Below, one piece after another: positions 23,656 to 30,231 of a stretch of 64,000 nt of DNA. Positions within the stretch are counted from its first letter, which is position 1. Each line of letters opens with the position of its first letter. The position numbers and the translations under genes are program-made. Under the pieces are notes generated by a model. That model was not told the DNA's origin. It searched no databases and saw only the letters and a program-made list of their open reading frames with translations. The stretch comes from Hyphomicrobium_A sp963745205 (lineage in GTDB: Bacteria > Pseudomonadota > Alphaproteobacteria > Rhizobiales > Hyphomicrobiaceae), in the NCBI GenBank assembly GCA_963745205.1, contig CAVUWX010000007.1:558001-622000 (forward strand), in the 5' to 3' direction.

Positions 23656-23754
23656 GCGAAGACCTTGATCCTCACCGCCATGCTGGCGCTCACCGCTGCA
23701 TCCGGCGTTGTTGTGGCCTCGCAGCCAGCCGCTGCCGGCTGCTGCAATCATTAA
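23656..23754 (+). pseudogene. Array peptide gene that lost its ATG
   Basis: GCG replaces ATG before KTLILTAMLALTAASG, and the Shine-Dalgarno sequence is gone. The mature part would be GCCNH. The frame is open upstream to 23554, so it might be made as the end of a longer unrelated frame, but this is unlikely. Confidence 0.75.
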
Positions 23755-23788
23755 TCTCTTTGCCAGGCCGCTCGAAAGGAGACTACCC

Positions 23789-23893
23789 ATGAAGACGTTC
23801 CTTCTCTCCATGATGCTGGCAGTGATCGCCGTCTCGAGCGTTGTTGTCACCTCTCAGCCGGCCGCCGCCTGCTATGGCTGCTACGGCCGCTAA
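23789..23893 (+). CDS. Small secreted peptide (array family), 34 aa, CxxC
   Basis: Signal MKTFLLSMMLAVIAVSSVVV, cleavage at AAA, mature part CYGCYGR with a CxxC pair. AAAGGAGACTACCC precedes the ATG. No dyad is present in the 35 bases to the previous copy, which itself lost its start, so its promoter is unclear. Related to the remnant at 1559. Conserved double terminator follows. Confidence 0.72.
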   Translation: MKTFLLSMMLAVIAVSSVVVTSQPAAACYGCYGR

Positions 23894-23908
23894 GCCGACA
23901 AACGAGAC

Positions 23909-24002
23909 CGCGCGGCCTCAGGTCTTGGACTTGGGGCCGCGCTTCTTGCTTTCTGCACGACCAGGCAGCGAAAGCCCCGCTCGGATCGCTCCGGCGGGGC
24001 TT
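23909..24002 (+). terminator. Conserved double terminator
   Basis: Full 14-bp first stem with TTG loop, then CTTCTTGCTTTC; second hairpin GCCCCGC...GCGGGGC. Confidence 0.78.
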
Positions 24003-24011
24003 ATTTCTGCG

Positions 24012-24027
24012 TGTGACAATCCTCACA
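24012..24027 (+). promoter_or_regulatory. CRP-like dyad TGTGACAATCCTCACA (both half-sites ideal)
   Basis: It lies 101 bases before the start at 24113; duplicate of 5494-5509. Confidence 0.75.
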
Positions 24028-24112
24028 GCGTGTCCTCGGCCACAGGACTAGGGTCGGCTCATGGGCTCGGCAAGATCCCGAGCACAACCGCCCCAAGCTG
24101 GAGGGAAAACCT

Positions 24113-25219
24113 ATGAACGTGAAGATGATTTCTGGCTGCTTGCTGGTGCTCACGGGCACGGGCCTTCTTGCCGGACGGCTGCTGCCCGGCGCGACGCTTA
24201 CGGACTCCTTTGCTCAGGAAGTGCCGGAGAGCCGGGCGCTTGTGGCCCAAGCCCCCAGCCCGGTGGCGGCCGCGGTCGTAGCCAACGTCACGCCTTCCCG
24301 TGCGGTCGCGCGTGTCAGCCTCGAACCTGGCACCCCTGAAAGCTCCGAGCCCAACGCGCAAGGTGCCCCCTCGATCGACATTATGCGGGAAAGGGAACGG
24401 CAGCAGACGCTGATTGAGCAGCTAAAGCCGCTCCTAGCGCAACGCGCCGTTCTTGTGGCCGAGCGCGAGGCCACCGCGCCCATTGTTCCCAAGCAACTCC
24501 TCGATCTTGCCGGCGAGCGCGAAGGGGAGCGGCTCGTTGCGGCGCAGGCGAGTGCCCGCGCCGCAGCCAAAGCGGAAATTGAGGCGCAGGACGTTGCGCT
24601 CGCCGCCAGCGTCGAGGGCATCAAGCGTGAGCTCGCGGCCCTGCATGAACGACTGGCACAAATCGACATCAACAGCCGCACCAAGTCCGACCGGCTCAAA
24701 TTGCTGCAAACGGCCAAAAAGGGCTCCATTGCCGGTGTGACGCTCGGGGAAGCGCGCACCACGATCGCCGAGGTCGAAGAGCGGCGCCAAGACGTCCTCG
24801 TCGCCATCGCGCAAGCCGACCAGAGGCTTACCCAGGCGCAACAGGAGCGCGTCAAGCTCGCGCGCCATGCGCGCACCGAACTGGAACAAGCGCTGCTGAG
24901 CACCGAAGCTCAAATCAGCCAAGCCGCCATCAGCGTGAGCACAAGCCAAGGGGTGCTGGCCGCCATGCGGCAGCAAGCAGGCGCATCGTCACCGACGGCC
25001 AGTGCCCCTCAGAATAAAGTCCGGCCCGAGCGACTGACCTCTGAGCCGCACGCTCAGCGGCCGCTTTGCCATCGCCGGAAAGGCGCACGCTCACTGGGGG
25101 TTATGGCGGTGAACGCATCTGGTCAGGCGCGACATCCCCCTCGATGCGATTGCCCGACGGCAAGCACGCTGAACTTGCAGGTTCGTGACCTCGCGAATTT
25201 TTATGGCGAGATGCCATAG
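24113..25219 (+). CDS. Periplasmic coiled-coil protein, second copy with different tail, 368 aa
   Basis: Residues 1-302 equal the 5595 product. Indels in the codons after APQNK then shift the frame, so the stop at 6525-6527 is bypassed and about 66 other residues follow (PERLTSEPHAQRPLCHRRKG onwards), ending at 25219. That tail is the formerly untranslated 3' region and looks unstructured. Which ending is ancestral cannot be told from the window alone. The signal and helical region are intact. Confidence 0.72.
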   Translation: MNVKMISGCLLVLTGTGLLAGRLLPGATLTDSFAQEVPESRALVAQAPSPVAAAVVANVTPSRAVARVSLEPGTPESSEPNAQGAPSIDIMRERERQQTLIEQLKPLLAQRAVLVAEREATAPIVPKQLLDLAGEREGERLVAAQASARAAAKAEIEAQDVALAASVEGIKRELAALHERLAQIDINSRTKSDRLKLLQTAKKGSIAGVTLGEARTTIAEVEERRQDVLVAIAQADQRLTQAQQERVKLARHARTELEQALLSTEAQISQAAISVSTSQGVLAAMRQQAGASSPTASAPQNKVRPERLTSEPHAQRPLCHRRKGARSLGVMAVNASGQARHPPRCDCPTASTLNLQVRDLANFYGEMP

Positions 25220-25402
25220 CAACGCCAGCACTGGCACAGACCAGCACCTCTCGGAAATGCGGTTGACAGGCCGCCAGCGAGCTACCTAGCCGTGCATCGA
25301 GGGGCTTAGAGGCGCGATCAGCACTCTCAACCTGCCTAATCGCGTCGGACGTTGCAGTTGACAACTTTGTTCGCTGAGCAGCAGTCGGCAATCATTTCAC
25401 CC

Positions 25403-25418
25403 AGTGGCAAATGCCACA
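25403..25418 (+). promoter_or_regulatory. CRP-like dyad variant AGTGGCAAATGCCACA
   Basis: It lies 109 bases before the start at 25512; CATGAT at the -10 position. Confidence 0.6.
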
Positions 25419-25451
25419 GCGCCCATCGTTGTGGTGCTCCATGATCGCGCA

Positions 25452-25470
25452 GCATCGGAGAAGCCGATGC
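25452..25470 (+). promoter_or_regulatory. Leader hairpin, GCATCGG/CCGATGC type
   Basis: Seven-base perfect stem with a 5-base loop, 42 bases before the ATG. Confidence 0.55.
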
Positions 25471-25511
25471 GAGAACTCAAACCCAACTACTGATCAAAAG
25501 GGAGCACTATC

Positions 25512-25898
25512 ATGAACCTAGTAAAGAAGATCATCGCAGGAACGGCGTTCGCGGCCGTTCTTTCGTTGATAACGACCGTGGCGGTTCAGGCCGCGGATGT
25601 GCTGACGATGAAGCCGCTGCAGGCCGTAAGCTTCGATGTCGAAGCGAAGCACGCCGTCAGCTACTTTCTGAACGACGACGGCACCTGCAAGCTTGTCGTG
25701 ACGCTTGCCGATGCTGCCAGCGCCGATGACGTGTCAGCGTTCGTGACGACCCGCTTCGAGGCCACCGTTGACGCCGGCAAGACGACGCGGTTCGCTGTCA
25801 CCCCCGGCAAGTCCCTCGACTTTGCTTGTCAGCCTGGCGCGCAAGCCATGGCCGTCATCGGGCTCGAGCAGATCGCTGCCTCCCCGCCCGGGAGATAG
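25512..25898 (+). CDS. Secreted protein of the KPLQAxSF family, 128 aa, intact
   Basis: Sec signal (MNLVKKIIAGTAFAAVLSLI, cleavage near VQA-ADV at residue 28). The mature part has LTMKPLQAVSFDVEAKHAVS, YFLNDDGTCKLVVTL and SLDFACQPGAQAM, with two Cys placed as in the 4752 protein; this copy also has an extra segment (ADAASADDVSAFVTTRFEAT). AAAAGGGAGCACTATC precedes the ATG. The only intact member of its subfamily; the sister at 6992 is broken. Function unknown. Confidence 0.82.
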   Translation: MNLVKKIIAGTAFAAVLSLITTVAVQAADVLTMKPLQAVSFDVEAKHAVSYFLNDDGTCKLVVTLADAASADDVSAFVTTRFEATVDAGKTTRFAVTPGKSLDFACQPGAQAMAVIGLEQIAASPPGR

Positions 25899-26051
25899 CG
25901 AACGTTGCAATCTCTCCGCAACTTGAGAGGAGGGCAGTCGCTGCCCTCCTCCCTTTGCGCCACGCGAGGCCCCTGCGGTCGCCTTCATCGCTCACGGGTC
26001 GAGGCGCTGCTCTTAGCCGCGCGGTCGCGCGATGCCCAAAGATTTTGTCGG

Positions 26052-26067
26052 TGTGGGAATCCTCACA
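26052..26067 (+). promoter_or_regulatory. CRP-like dyad TGTGGGAATCCTCACA
   Basis: It lies 98 bases before the start at 26150; TAGGTT at -10. The 25899-26051 stretch before it has no gene. Confidence 0.75.
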
Positions 26068-26149
26068 TCGCGCACGGGCCAACGTGGGTAGGTTTCGGGT
26101 CATGGGCATCGATCCCCGATGCTGATCGCAACCTTGAAGGAGACCTACT

Positions 26150-26314
26150 ATGAAGACGTTCGTCCTTGCTGGCCTGCTCGCAGTAACTGCCGTGTCGGCC
26201 GCACTGCCGGCAGCGGCCATCATCCTCCCGCCGCCCACTGGCGGCTGCGGAATGACTATGCTGTGCAAGCCGCTCCCGCCCCCGACCCTGTCACCGGGCC
26301 GCTATCGTTTTTAA
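26150..26314 (+). CDS. Small secreted Pro-rich peptide (array family), 54 aa
   Basis: Signal MKTFVLAGLLAVTAVSAALP, cleavage at AAA. The mature part IILPPPTGGCGMTMLCKPLP, then PPTLSPGRYRF, is Pro-rich with two Cys 6 apart, and is clearly a shorter relative of the 9729 peptide. GAAGGAGACCTACT precedes the ATG. No terminator lies after it; the next gene begins 35 bases later with its own ribosome site, so both are probably on one transcript. Confidence 0.8.
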   Translation: MKTFVLAGLLAVTAVSAALPAAAIILPPPTGGCGMTMLCKPLPPPTLSPGRYRF

Positions 26315-26349
26315 TCCGAAACCGATCACAACCTTAAAGGAGACTACCC

Positions 26350-26475
26350 ATGAAGACCTTGATCCTGACGGCGATGCTGGCACTCACCGCCGTGTCGGGC
26401 GTTGTCGTCGCCTCTCAGTCGGCGTTCGCCGGGGGCGCAATCGGCACCGGCGGCGACGGTCGCAAGGGCCGCTAA
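26350..26475 (+). CDS. Small secreted peptide (array family), 41 aa, Gly-rich
   Basis: Signal MKTLILTAMLALTAVSG, cleavage near AFA-G, mature part GGAIGTGGDGRKGR. AAAGGAGACTACCC precedes the ATG. No dyad in the gap from the 26150 gene, so it is read as second gene of that unit; a partial leader (CCGAAACCGATCACAACC) remains in the gap, suggesting that two units merged by deletion. Confidence 0.78.
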   Translation: MKTLILTAMLALTAVSGVVVASQSAFAGGAIGTGGDGRKGR

Positions 26476-26490
26476 GCTGACAAACCCAAC

Positions 26491-26531
26491 CGCGCGGCCT
26501 CAGGTCTTGGACTTGGGGCCGCGCTGTTTTT
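26491..26531 (+). terminator. First-type terminator with T-tail
   Basis: Full long stem followed by GCTGTTTTTCTGC. The second hairpin is replaced by AAGCCCACCAGCGCAGCGGCTTTCG. Confidence 0.75.
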
Positions 26532-26573
26532 CTGCTTCAACAAAAAGCCCACCAGCGCAGCGGCTTTCGCCAG

Positions 26574-26589
26574 TGTGGCAATCCTCACA
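26574..26589 (+). promoter_or_regulatory. CRP-like dyad TGTGGCAATCCTCACA
   Basis: It lies 103 bases before the ATG at 26677; TAGTCT at -10. Confidence 0.75.
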
Positions 26590-26676
26590 GCGCCAGTACC
26601 ACGCCCTGCGTAGTCTCCGTCACGGTCATGGATCAATCCCGATCCTTGAGACCGTAACAGTGAAAGGAGACTACCC

Positions 26677-26776
26677 ATGAAGCCCTTGATGCTTGTGAAC
26701 TCTTGTAGCCGGGACTGTCATTCTCCCGCATCCGGCCGAAGCCGGTAGACAGGGCGGCATTTACAGTGGCCGCTAA
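26677..26776 (+). pseudogene. Frameshifted array peptide gene (MKPLMLV type)
   Basis: ATG frame gives MKPLMLVNSCSRDCHSPASG then RSR; the peptide-like reading LVAGTVILPHPAEAG is in the next frame. CTCTTG here replaces CTTCTG of the 10156 copy. Confidence 0.8.
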
Positions 26777-26808
26777 CACCAACCGCAACCTTGAAAGGAG
26801 ACCTACCC

Positions 26809-26916
26809 ATGAAGGCGTTCATTCTTGCAGCACTACTCGTCGTGACCGCTGTGTCGGGTGTTGTCGTCGTCTCTCAGCCGGCTGCTGCCGGGTGCCCCGG
26901 ATGCCGCGGCCAGTAA
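26809..26916 (+). CDS. Small secreted peptide (array family), 35 aa, CxxC
   Basis: Identical in sequence to the product at 10288 (signal MKAFILAALLVVTAVSG, mature GCPGCRGQ). Second gene of the duplicated unit after the frameshifted copy. The identity shows either recent duplication or gene conversion. Confidence 0.78.
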   Translation: MKAFILAALLVVTAVSGVVVVSQPAAAGCPGCRGQ

Positions 26917-26930
26917 GCTGAGAACTATAT

Positions 26931-26964
26931 GGCGCGGCTGACTTGGGGCCGCGCTTCGTTTTCG
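26931..26964 (+). terminator. Shortened first-type terminator
   Basis: Same deletion of the inner stem as at 10411-10440. Confidence 0.65.
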
Positions 26965-27004
26965 GCTTCAGCGAAAAGTCCACCACAACAGCGGCTTTCG
27001 CCTG

Positions 27005-27020
27005 TGTGGCAATCCTCACA
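27005..27020 (+). promoter_or_regulatory. CRP-like dyad TGTGGCAATCCTCACA
   Basis: It lies 96 bases before the start at 27101; TAGGTT at -10, and a GGCATCG/CGATGCC leader hairpin follows. Confidence 0.75.
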
Positions 27021-27100
27021 GCGTCCGCTGAGCGACATGGGTAGGTTCCGTTATGGGCATCGATCCCCGATGCCAATCGCAACCTTTAAGGAGACTACCG

Positions 27101-27391
27101 ATGAAGACCTTTATCCTCGCCTCGGTACTGGCGCTCACCGCGGTGTCTGGCGCCGTCATGATCTCTGATCCGGCGAAGGCCGATTTCAATCACTTCAGCA
27201 ACGGTATGTTCGGGCACATTTACAGTCCTGTCCCAACCTACAACCCGGTTCTTCCTCTGGCTGGCGCCGCCGCCCCTCCTCAGGCGGCCGGCTTCGAGGG
27301 CAGCGATAACGGCAACGCTTCACCGACGGACGCCGCCGCCGAGGCCGTTCAAAGCCTGCTCGATGATGGTTGTGGTTGTGACCACGAGTAG
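27101..27391 (+). CDS. Secreted protein of the NGMFGHIYSPVP family, 96 aa
   Basis: Second member beside 11006: signal MKTFILASVLALTAVSG, then DFNHFSNGMFGHIYSPVPTY, a variable Ala/Pro/Gly linker, and DAAAEAVQSLLDDGCGCDHE. It has two Cys near the end where the 11006 protein has one. Substitutions cluster in the linker while the two ends are kept, the pattern of two functional segments. AAGGAGACTACCG precedes the ATG. Confidence 0.82.
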   Translation: MKTFILASVLALTAVSGAVMISDPAKADFNHFSNGMFGHIYSPVPTYNPVLPLAGAAAPPQAAGFEGSDNGNASPTDAAAEAVQSLLDDGCGCDHE

Positions 27392-27435
27392 GCCGCCAAG
27401 TGGACACTAACGCCATCAATATCGCGCAAATTTGC

Positions 27436-27470
27436 ACGCCCTAGCCCCACCAGCTAGGGCGTTCGCCTGT
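27436..27470 (+). terminator. Terminator hairpin ACGCCCTAGC...GCTAGGGCGT
   Basis: Perfect 10-bp stem with a 7-base loop; a close match to the one at 8144. There is only a weak T-tail (TTCGCC). Confidence 0.6.
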
Positions 27471-27490
27471 CTGCCCCGATCTTTTATCAG

Positions 27491-27506
27491 TGTGGGAATC
27501 CTCACA
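27491..27506 (+). promoter_or_regulatory. CRP-like dyad TGTGGGAATCCTCACA
   Basis: It lies 98 bases before the start at 27589; TAGCGT at -10. Confidence 0.75.
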
Positions 27507-27588
27507 GCGCCAGAGCAGCGGCGTGGGTAGCGTCCTATCACAGGCATCGATCCCGGATGCCGATCGTAACCTCGAAAGGAGACTACCC

Positions 27589-27717
27589 ATGAAGACGTTT
27601 ATCCTCACCGCCATGCTGGCACTGACCGCTGCGTCTGGCATCATCGTCACTGCCCAGGCGGCCGCTGCGTGGGGCAATGCCGTTTTGAGTTTGACCGATA
27701 TTGGTGATCGAACTTAA
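27589..27717 (+). CDS. Small secreted peptide (array family), 42 aa
   Basis: Signal MKTFILTAMLALTAASG, then IIVTAQAAAAWGNAVLSLTD and IGDRT. With cleavage after AAA the mature part is WGNAVLSLTDIGDRT, unusual in the set for being amphipathic and lacking the terminal GR. GAAAGGAGACTACCC precedes the ATG. The sister at 20488 has lost its stop. Function unknown. Confidence 0.78.
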   Translation: MKTFILTAMLALTAASGIIVTAQAAAAWGNAVLSLTDIGDRT

Positions 27718-27898
27718 CGCCAGCACGCATCCAAGTCTGGGGTAATGGTATCGTCGCGTCGCTGATCCGGGCTCCATGCTGATCGCAGAAAGAGCGAAGG
27801 CCCGGACTGAGAAAGAGCGCTCAGGAGGAGGACGATCCTAAGCTACTGAGCAGGCTCATTCCGATCCTTGAGACCGCAAACTTGAACGGAGACCACCC

Positions 27899-28549
27899 AT
27901 GGGCCTGTATGATTTGTCCGGTAGGACCTATGATTTATTGATGTATATGTTCACGCTTGGCTCCCTTGAGCGCTTCAAACAAAAAGCAATCGCAAAACTA
28001 GGGCTCCAGCCCGGCGCCCAGGTACTCGATTGGGGTTGCGGCACGGGCGTGAGTACGAAACAAATTCAACTTTACCTGCGCGAGGGGCGCATCTATGCGA
28101 TAGATCGATCACCGGCAATGCTTAAGCATGCTGTCGGTCGCATTAAAACCAATCAAGCGCTTGAGTTCTATTTTATCTTAGGAAATGGCTTGACCCTTAG
28201 CCTGCCGGAAAAAGTAGATGCTGCTGTCGCGTGCCAATCACTTGGCGTGTTAGAGCCGGCCCAATTTGAGCAAGGAGTTGCAGCGATTTGGAGAAACATG
28301 AAACCTAACGGCAGAGTGGTAATTGTCGAGACACAGATTCCCAAGCCAAAGACGTTGTTCGAGCGCCTCTACCAAACGGTGCACAAAATAGTTATTTTGG
28401 GTGTTTTTGGCGACAAGTACTCAGACCGCCTTATGCCGACGATAGAGCGCTTCTTCGAACAGATTGCTGTTGAAAAGGCACCGGCCTTTTACGCCATGGC
28501 CTTTTTGGGTAGGCGTCGGGACGTTGTGCTCTCCGGGACGGATAGCTAG
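27899..28549 (+). CDS. Class I SAM-dependent methyltransferase, 216 aa
   Basis: Motif I is VLDWGCGTGVSTKQI (residues about 42-56), followed by the acidic end of the second strand in IYAIDRSPAMLKHA and motif IV-like DAAVACQSLGVLEP; NMKPNGRVVIVETQ is the fifth-strand region. The substrate cannot be read. It sits exactly where a signal peptide should begin: the leader (CTTGAGACCGCAAACTTGAA, CGGAGACCACCC) is that of an array unit, and the second half of a broken peptide gene follows the stop. Its base composition is more AT-rich than its neighbours. It appears complete and was probably captured from elsewhere. Confidence 0.85.
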   Translation: MGLYDLSGRTYDLLMYMFTLGSLERFKQKAIAKLGLQPGAQVLDWGCGTGVSTKQIQLYLREGRIYAIDRSPAMLKHAVGRIKTNQALEFYFILGNGLTLSLPEKVDAAVACQSLGVLEPAQFEQGVAAIWRNMKPNGRVVIVETQIPKPKTLFERLYQTVHKIVILGVFGDKYSDRLMPTIERFFEQIAVEKAPAFYAMAFLGRRRDVVLSGTDS

Positions 28550-28553
28550 GGCC

Positions 28554-28633
28554 ATGCTGGCGCTGACCGCCGTGTCGGGCGGTTGTTGTGGCCACTCAGC
28601 CCGGCAGCCGCCGGAGGCTGCTGCGGGAAGTAA
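28554..28633 (+). pseudogene. 3' half of an array peptide gene, split by the methyltransferase
   Basis: ATGCTGGCGCTGACC onward is the middle of a signal (MLALTAVSG). One extra base in GGCGGTTG and another change in CAGCCCGG shift the frame; corrected, it would end QPAAAGGCCGK. The first half (ATGAAGACC...) is missing. Confidence 0.75.
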
Positions 28634-28661
28634 CCATACCCGCTAAGCTGACAAACGAGAC

Positions 28662-28747
28662 CGCGCGGCCTCAGGTCTTGGACTTGGGGTCGCGTTTATT
28701 TTTCGCCTTCGACAAAAAACCTCGCTCGGATGGCTCCGGCGGGGCTT
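28662..28747 (+). terminator. Conserved double terminator
   Basis: First stem with one G-to-T change (TCGCG), TTTATTTTTC tail; second hairpin CCTCGC...GCGGGG. Confidence 0.7.
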
Positions 28748-28777
28748 CAGTTTCAGTGCAGCTAATCTTTTGTCTCG

Positions 28778-28793
28778 TGTGGCAATCCTCACA
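28778..28793 (+). promoter_or_regulatory. CRP-like dyad TGTGGCAATCCTCACA
   Basis: It lies 130 bases before the start at 28908; TAGTCT and a TCATGGATC leader are present, then the text becomes unrelated. Confidence 0.65.
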
Positions 28794-28907
28794 GCGCCTG
28801 TATCGCACACTGCGTAGTCTCCGCCTCGGTCATGGATCAATCCCAATTCTTGACGAGCGTATCCCGGAAGTGCGGTGCGCTGCGCAATGGTTGGCTGGAG
28901 AAATCAG

Positions 28908-29204
28908 ATGGCAGGGCCTACCTCGAAGCCTTTCCTCAAAGCGTTTGCATGTGCGGGAGCTTTGTTCGTTGCGCTCATCGCGGCTGCGCTGGTGGTCCTA
29001 GGACCTCCAGGCAACCCGGGCCACCTCGCGGGGCAACTATTGTCAACAGTCACTATCCCCGCCATTGCAACAGGGTTCTTCGCGCGCCGCAGTGCAAAAG
29101 CCTGGTCCATCTATCGGATTATCGGGACATACGTCGTGGCGTTTATAATCGTCGCAGCCGCACAACTGGCCTCGCTATTAGCCTCCCTCCCTCATGCCGG
29201 CTGA
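28908..29204 (+). CDS. Small hydrophobic membrane protein, 98 aa
   Basis: Hydrophobic segments at about 10-32 (AFACAGALFVALIAAALVVL), 40-60 (weaker) and 70-93 (IIGTYVVAFIIVAAAQLASL). GGAG lies 8 bases before the ATG, which decides this start over 28875. It is not related to the peptide family but stands behind one of the array promoters, like the methyltransferase. Not recognised. Confidence 0.55.
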   Translation: MAGPTSKPFLKAFACAGALFVALIAAALVVLGPPGNPGHLAGQLLSTVTIPAIATGFFARRSAKAWSIYRIIGTYVVAFIIVAAAQLASLLASLPHAG

Positions 29205-29353
29205 CAGCTTCGGCGAGCAACGAGCCCCCCGCCCGGATTGCTCGCGTGATCACATCCAACCAACAGCGCGGCGGGCTGCCCTCGATTGCATTCTGCAGGT
29301 CGCGGAATTCGCGATAGGGCTTCTAGTTTCAGTCCAGGCTGATCTTTTATCAG

Positions 29354-29369
29354 TGTGCCAATCCTCACA
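29354..29369 (+). promoter_or_regulatory. CRP-like dyad TGTGCCAATCCTCACA
   Basis: It lies 96 bases before the start at 29450; TAGGTT at -10. Confidence 0.72.
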
Positions 29370-29404
29370 GCGCCACTACAGCAACATGGGTAGGTTCCGT
29401 TATG

Positions 29405-29423
29405 GGCATCGATCCCCGATGCC
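29405..29423 (+). promoter_or_regulatory. Leader hairpin, GGCATCG/CGATGCC type
   Basis: Perfect 7-bp stem with a 5-base loop. The same stem occurs before 27101, 26150, 2171 and 30232. Confidence 0.6.
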
Positions 29424-29449
29424 AATCGCAACTTTGAAGGAGACTAGCC

Positions 29450-29563
29450 ATGAAGACCTTGATCCTTACCGCTATGCTGGCGCTCACCGCGGTGTCTGGC
29501 GTCGTCATCGCCACTCAGCCGGCAGCAGCCGGAGGTCCCGCTGGCCATGCCGACGGTCGCTAA
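29450..29563 (+). CDS. Small secreted peptide (array family), 37 aa
   Basis: Signal MKTLILTAMLALTAVSG, cleavage at AAA, mature part GGPAGHADGR. GAAGGAGACTAGCC precedes the ATG. A complete unit with promoter, leader and first-type terminator. Gly/His-containing tail; function unknown. Confidence 0.8.
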   Translation: MKTLILTAMLALTAVSGVVIATQPAAAGGPAGHADGR

Positions 29564-29578
29564 GCTGACAAACGAGAC

Positions 29579-29622
29579 CGCGCGGCCTCAGGTCTTGGAC
29601 TTGGGGGCCGCGCTTATTTTTC
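29579..29622 (+). terminator. First-type terminator with T-tail
   Basis: One extra G in the right arm (TTGGGGGCCGCG), then CTTATTTTTCGG. Confidence 0.75.
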
Positions 29623-29663
29623 GGCTTCAACAAAAAGCCCAACAGCGCAGCGGCTTTCGCCAG

Positions 29664-29679
29664 TGTGGCAATCCTCACA
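29664..29679 (+). promoter_or_regulatory. CRP-like dyad TGTGGCAATCCTCACA
   Basis: It lies 103 bases before the ATG at 29767; TAGTCT at -10. Confidence 0.75.
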
Positions 29680-29766
29680 GCCGCAACACCACGCCCTGCG
29701 TAGTCTCCGCCATGGTCATGGATCAATCCCGATCCTTGAGACCGTAACCGTGAAAGGCGACTACCC

Positions 29767-29865
29767 ATGAAGCCCTTGATGCTTGTGAACTCTTGTAGCC
29801 GGGACTGTCGTTCTCCCGCATCCGGCCGAAGCCGGTAGACAGGCGGCTTTTACGGTGGCCGCTAA
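29767..29865 (+). pseudogene. Frameshifted array peptide gene (MKPLMLV type)
   Basis: Third copy with the same early frameshift as 10156 and 26677 (MKPLMLVNSCSRDCRS). A further base is lost near the end (CAGGCGG for CAGGGCGG), so both reading frames are now degraded. Confidence 0.8.
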
Positions 29866-29896
29866 CACCAACCGTAACCTTGAAAGGAGACCACCC

Positions 29897-30001
29897 ATGA
29901 AGACCTTGATCCTTGCCTCACTACTGGCGCTTACCGCCGTATCCGGCGTTGTGGCTGTCTCTCAGCCAGGAGCTGCCAATTATGGTGGCGTGCGCCGCTA
30001 A
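29897..30001 (+). CDS. Small secreted peptide (array family), 34 aa
   Basis: Signal MKTLILASLLALTAVSG, then VVAVSQPGAA and mature part NYGGVRR. AAAGGAGACCACCC precedes the ATG. Second gene after a frameshifted MKPLMLV copy, as at 10288 and 26809, but with a different peptide, so the second position of this two-gene unit is exchangeable. Confidence 0.78.
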   Translation: MKTLILASLLALTAVSGVVAVSQPGAANYGGVRR

Positions 30002-30016
30002 GCTTACAAACTAAAA

Positions 30017-30102
30017 CGCGCGGCCTCAGGTCTTGGATTTGGGGCCGCGCTTGGTTTTCGGCTTCAACAAAAAGCCCCGCTCGGATCGCTCCGGCGGGGC
30101 TC
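30017..30102 (+). terminator. Conserved double terminator
   Basis: First stem with GGATTT in the loop side, CTTGGTTTTCGG tail, second hairpin GCCCCGC...GCGGGGC. Confidence 0.78.
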
Positions 30103-30134
30103 AATGTTTCACTGAAGACTGATCTTTTGTCCCG

Positions 30135-30150
30135 TGTGGCATTCCTCACA
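30135..30150 (+). promoter_or_regulatory. CRP-like dyad TGTGGCATTCCTCACA
   Basis: It lies 97 bases before the former start at 30232; TAGCTT at -10. Confidence 0.7.
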
Positions 30151-30231
30151 GCGCAAGCTCAGCGGCATGGGTAGCTTGCGGTCTAGGGCATCGATCCCCG
30201 ATGCCGATAGGAACCTTAAAAGAGACCACCC

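Larger units (their letters stand above)
23915..25898 (+). repeat. Two-gene duplicated block, copy 2
   Basis: Partner of 5393-7376. Here the second gene is intact while the first has an altered end, the opposite of copy 1. Confidence 0.85.
26574..27041 (+). repeat. Duplicated two-peptide unit, copy 2
   Basis: Partner of 10053-10520, differing by a few bases. Confidence 0.8.
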
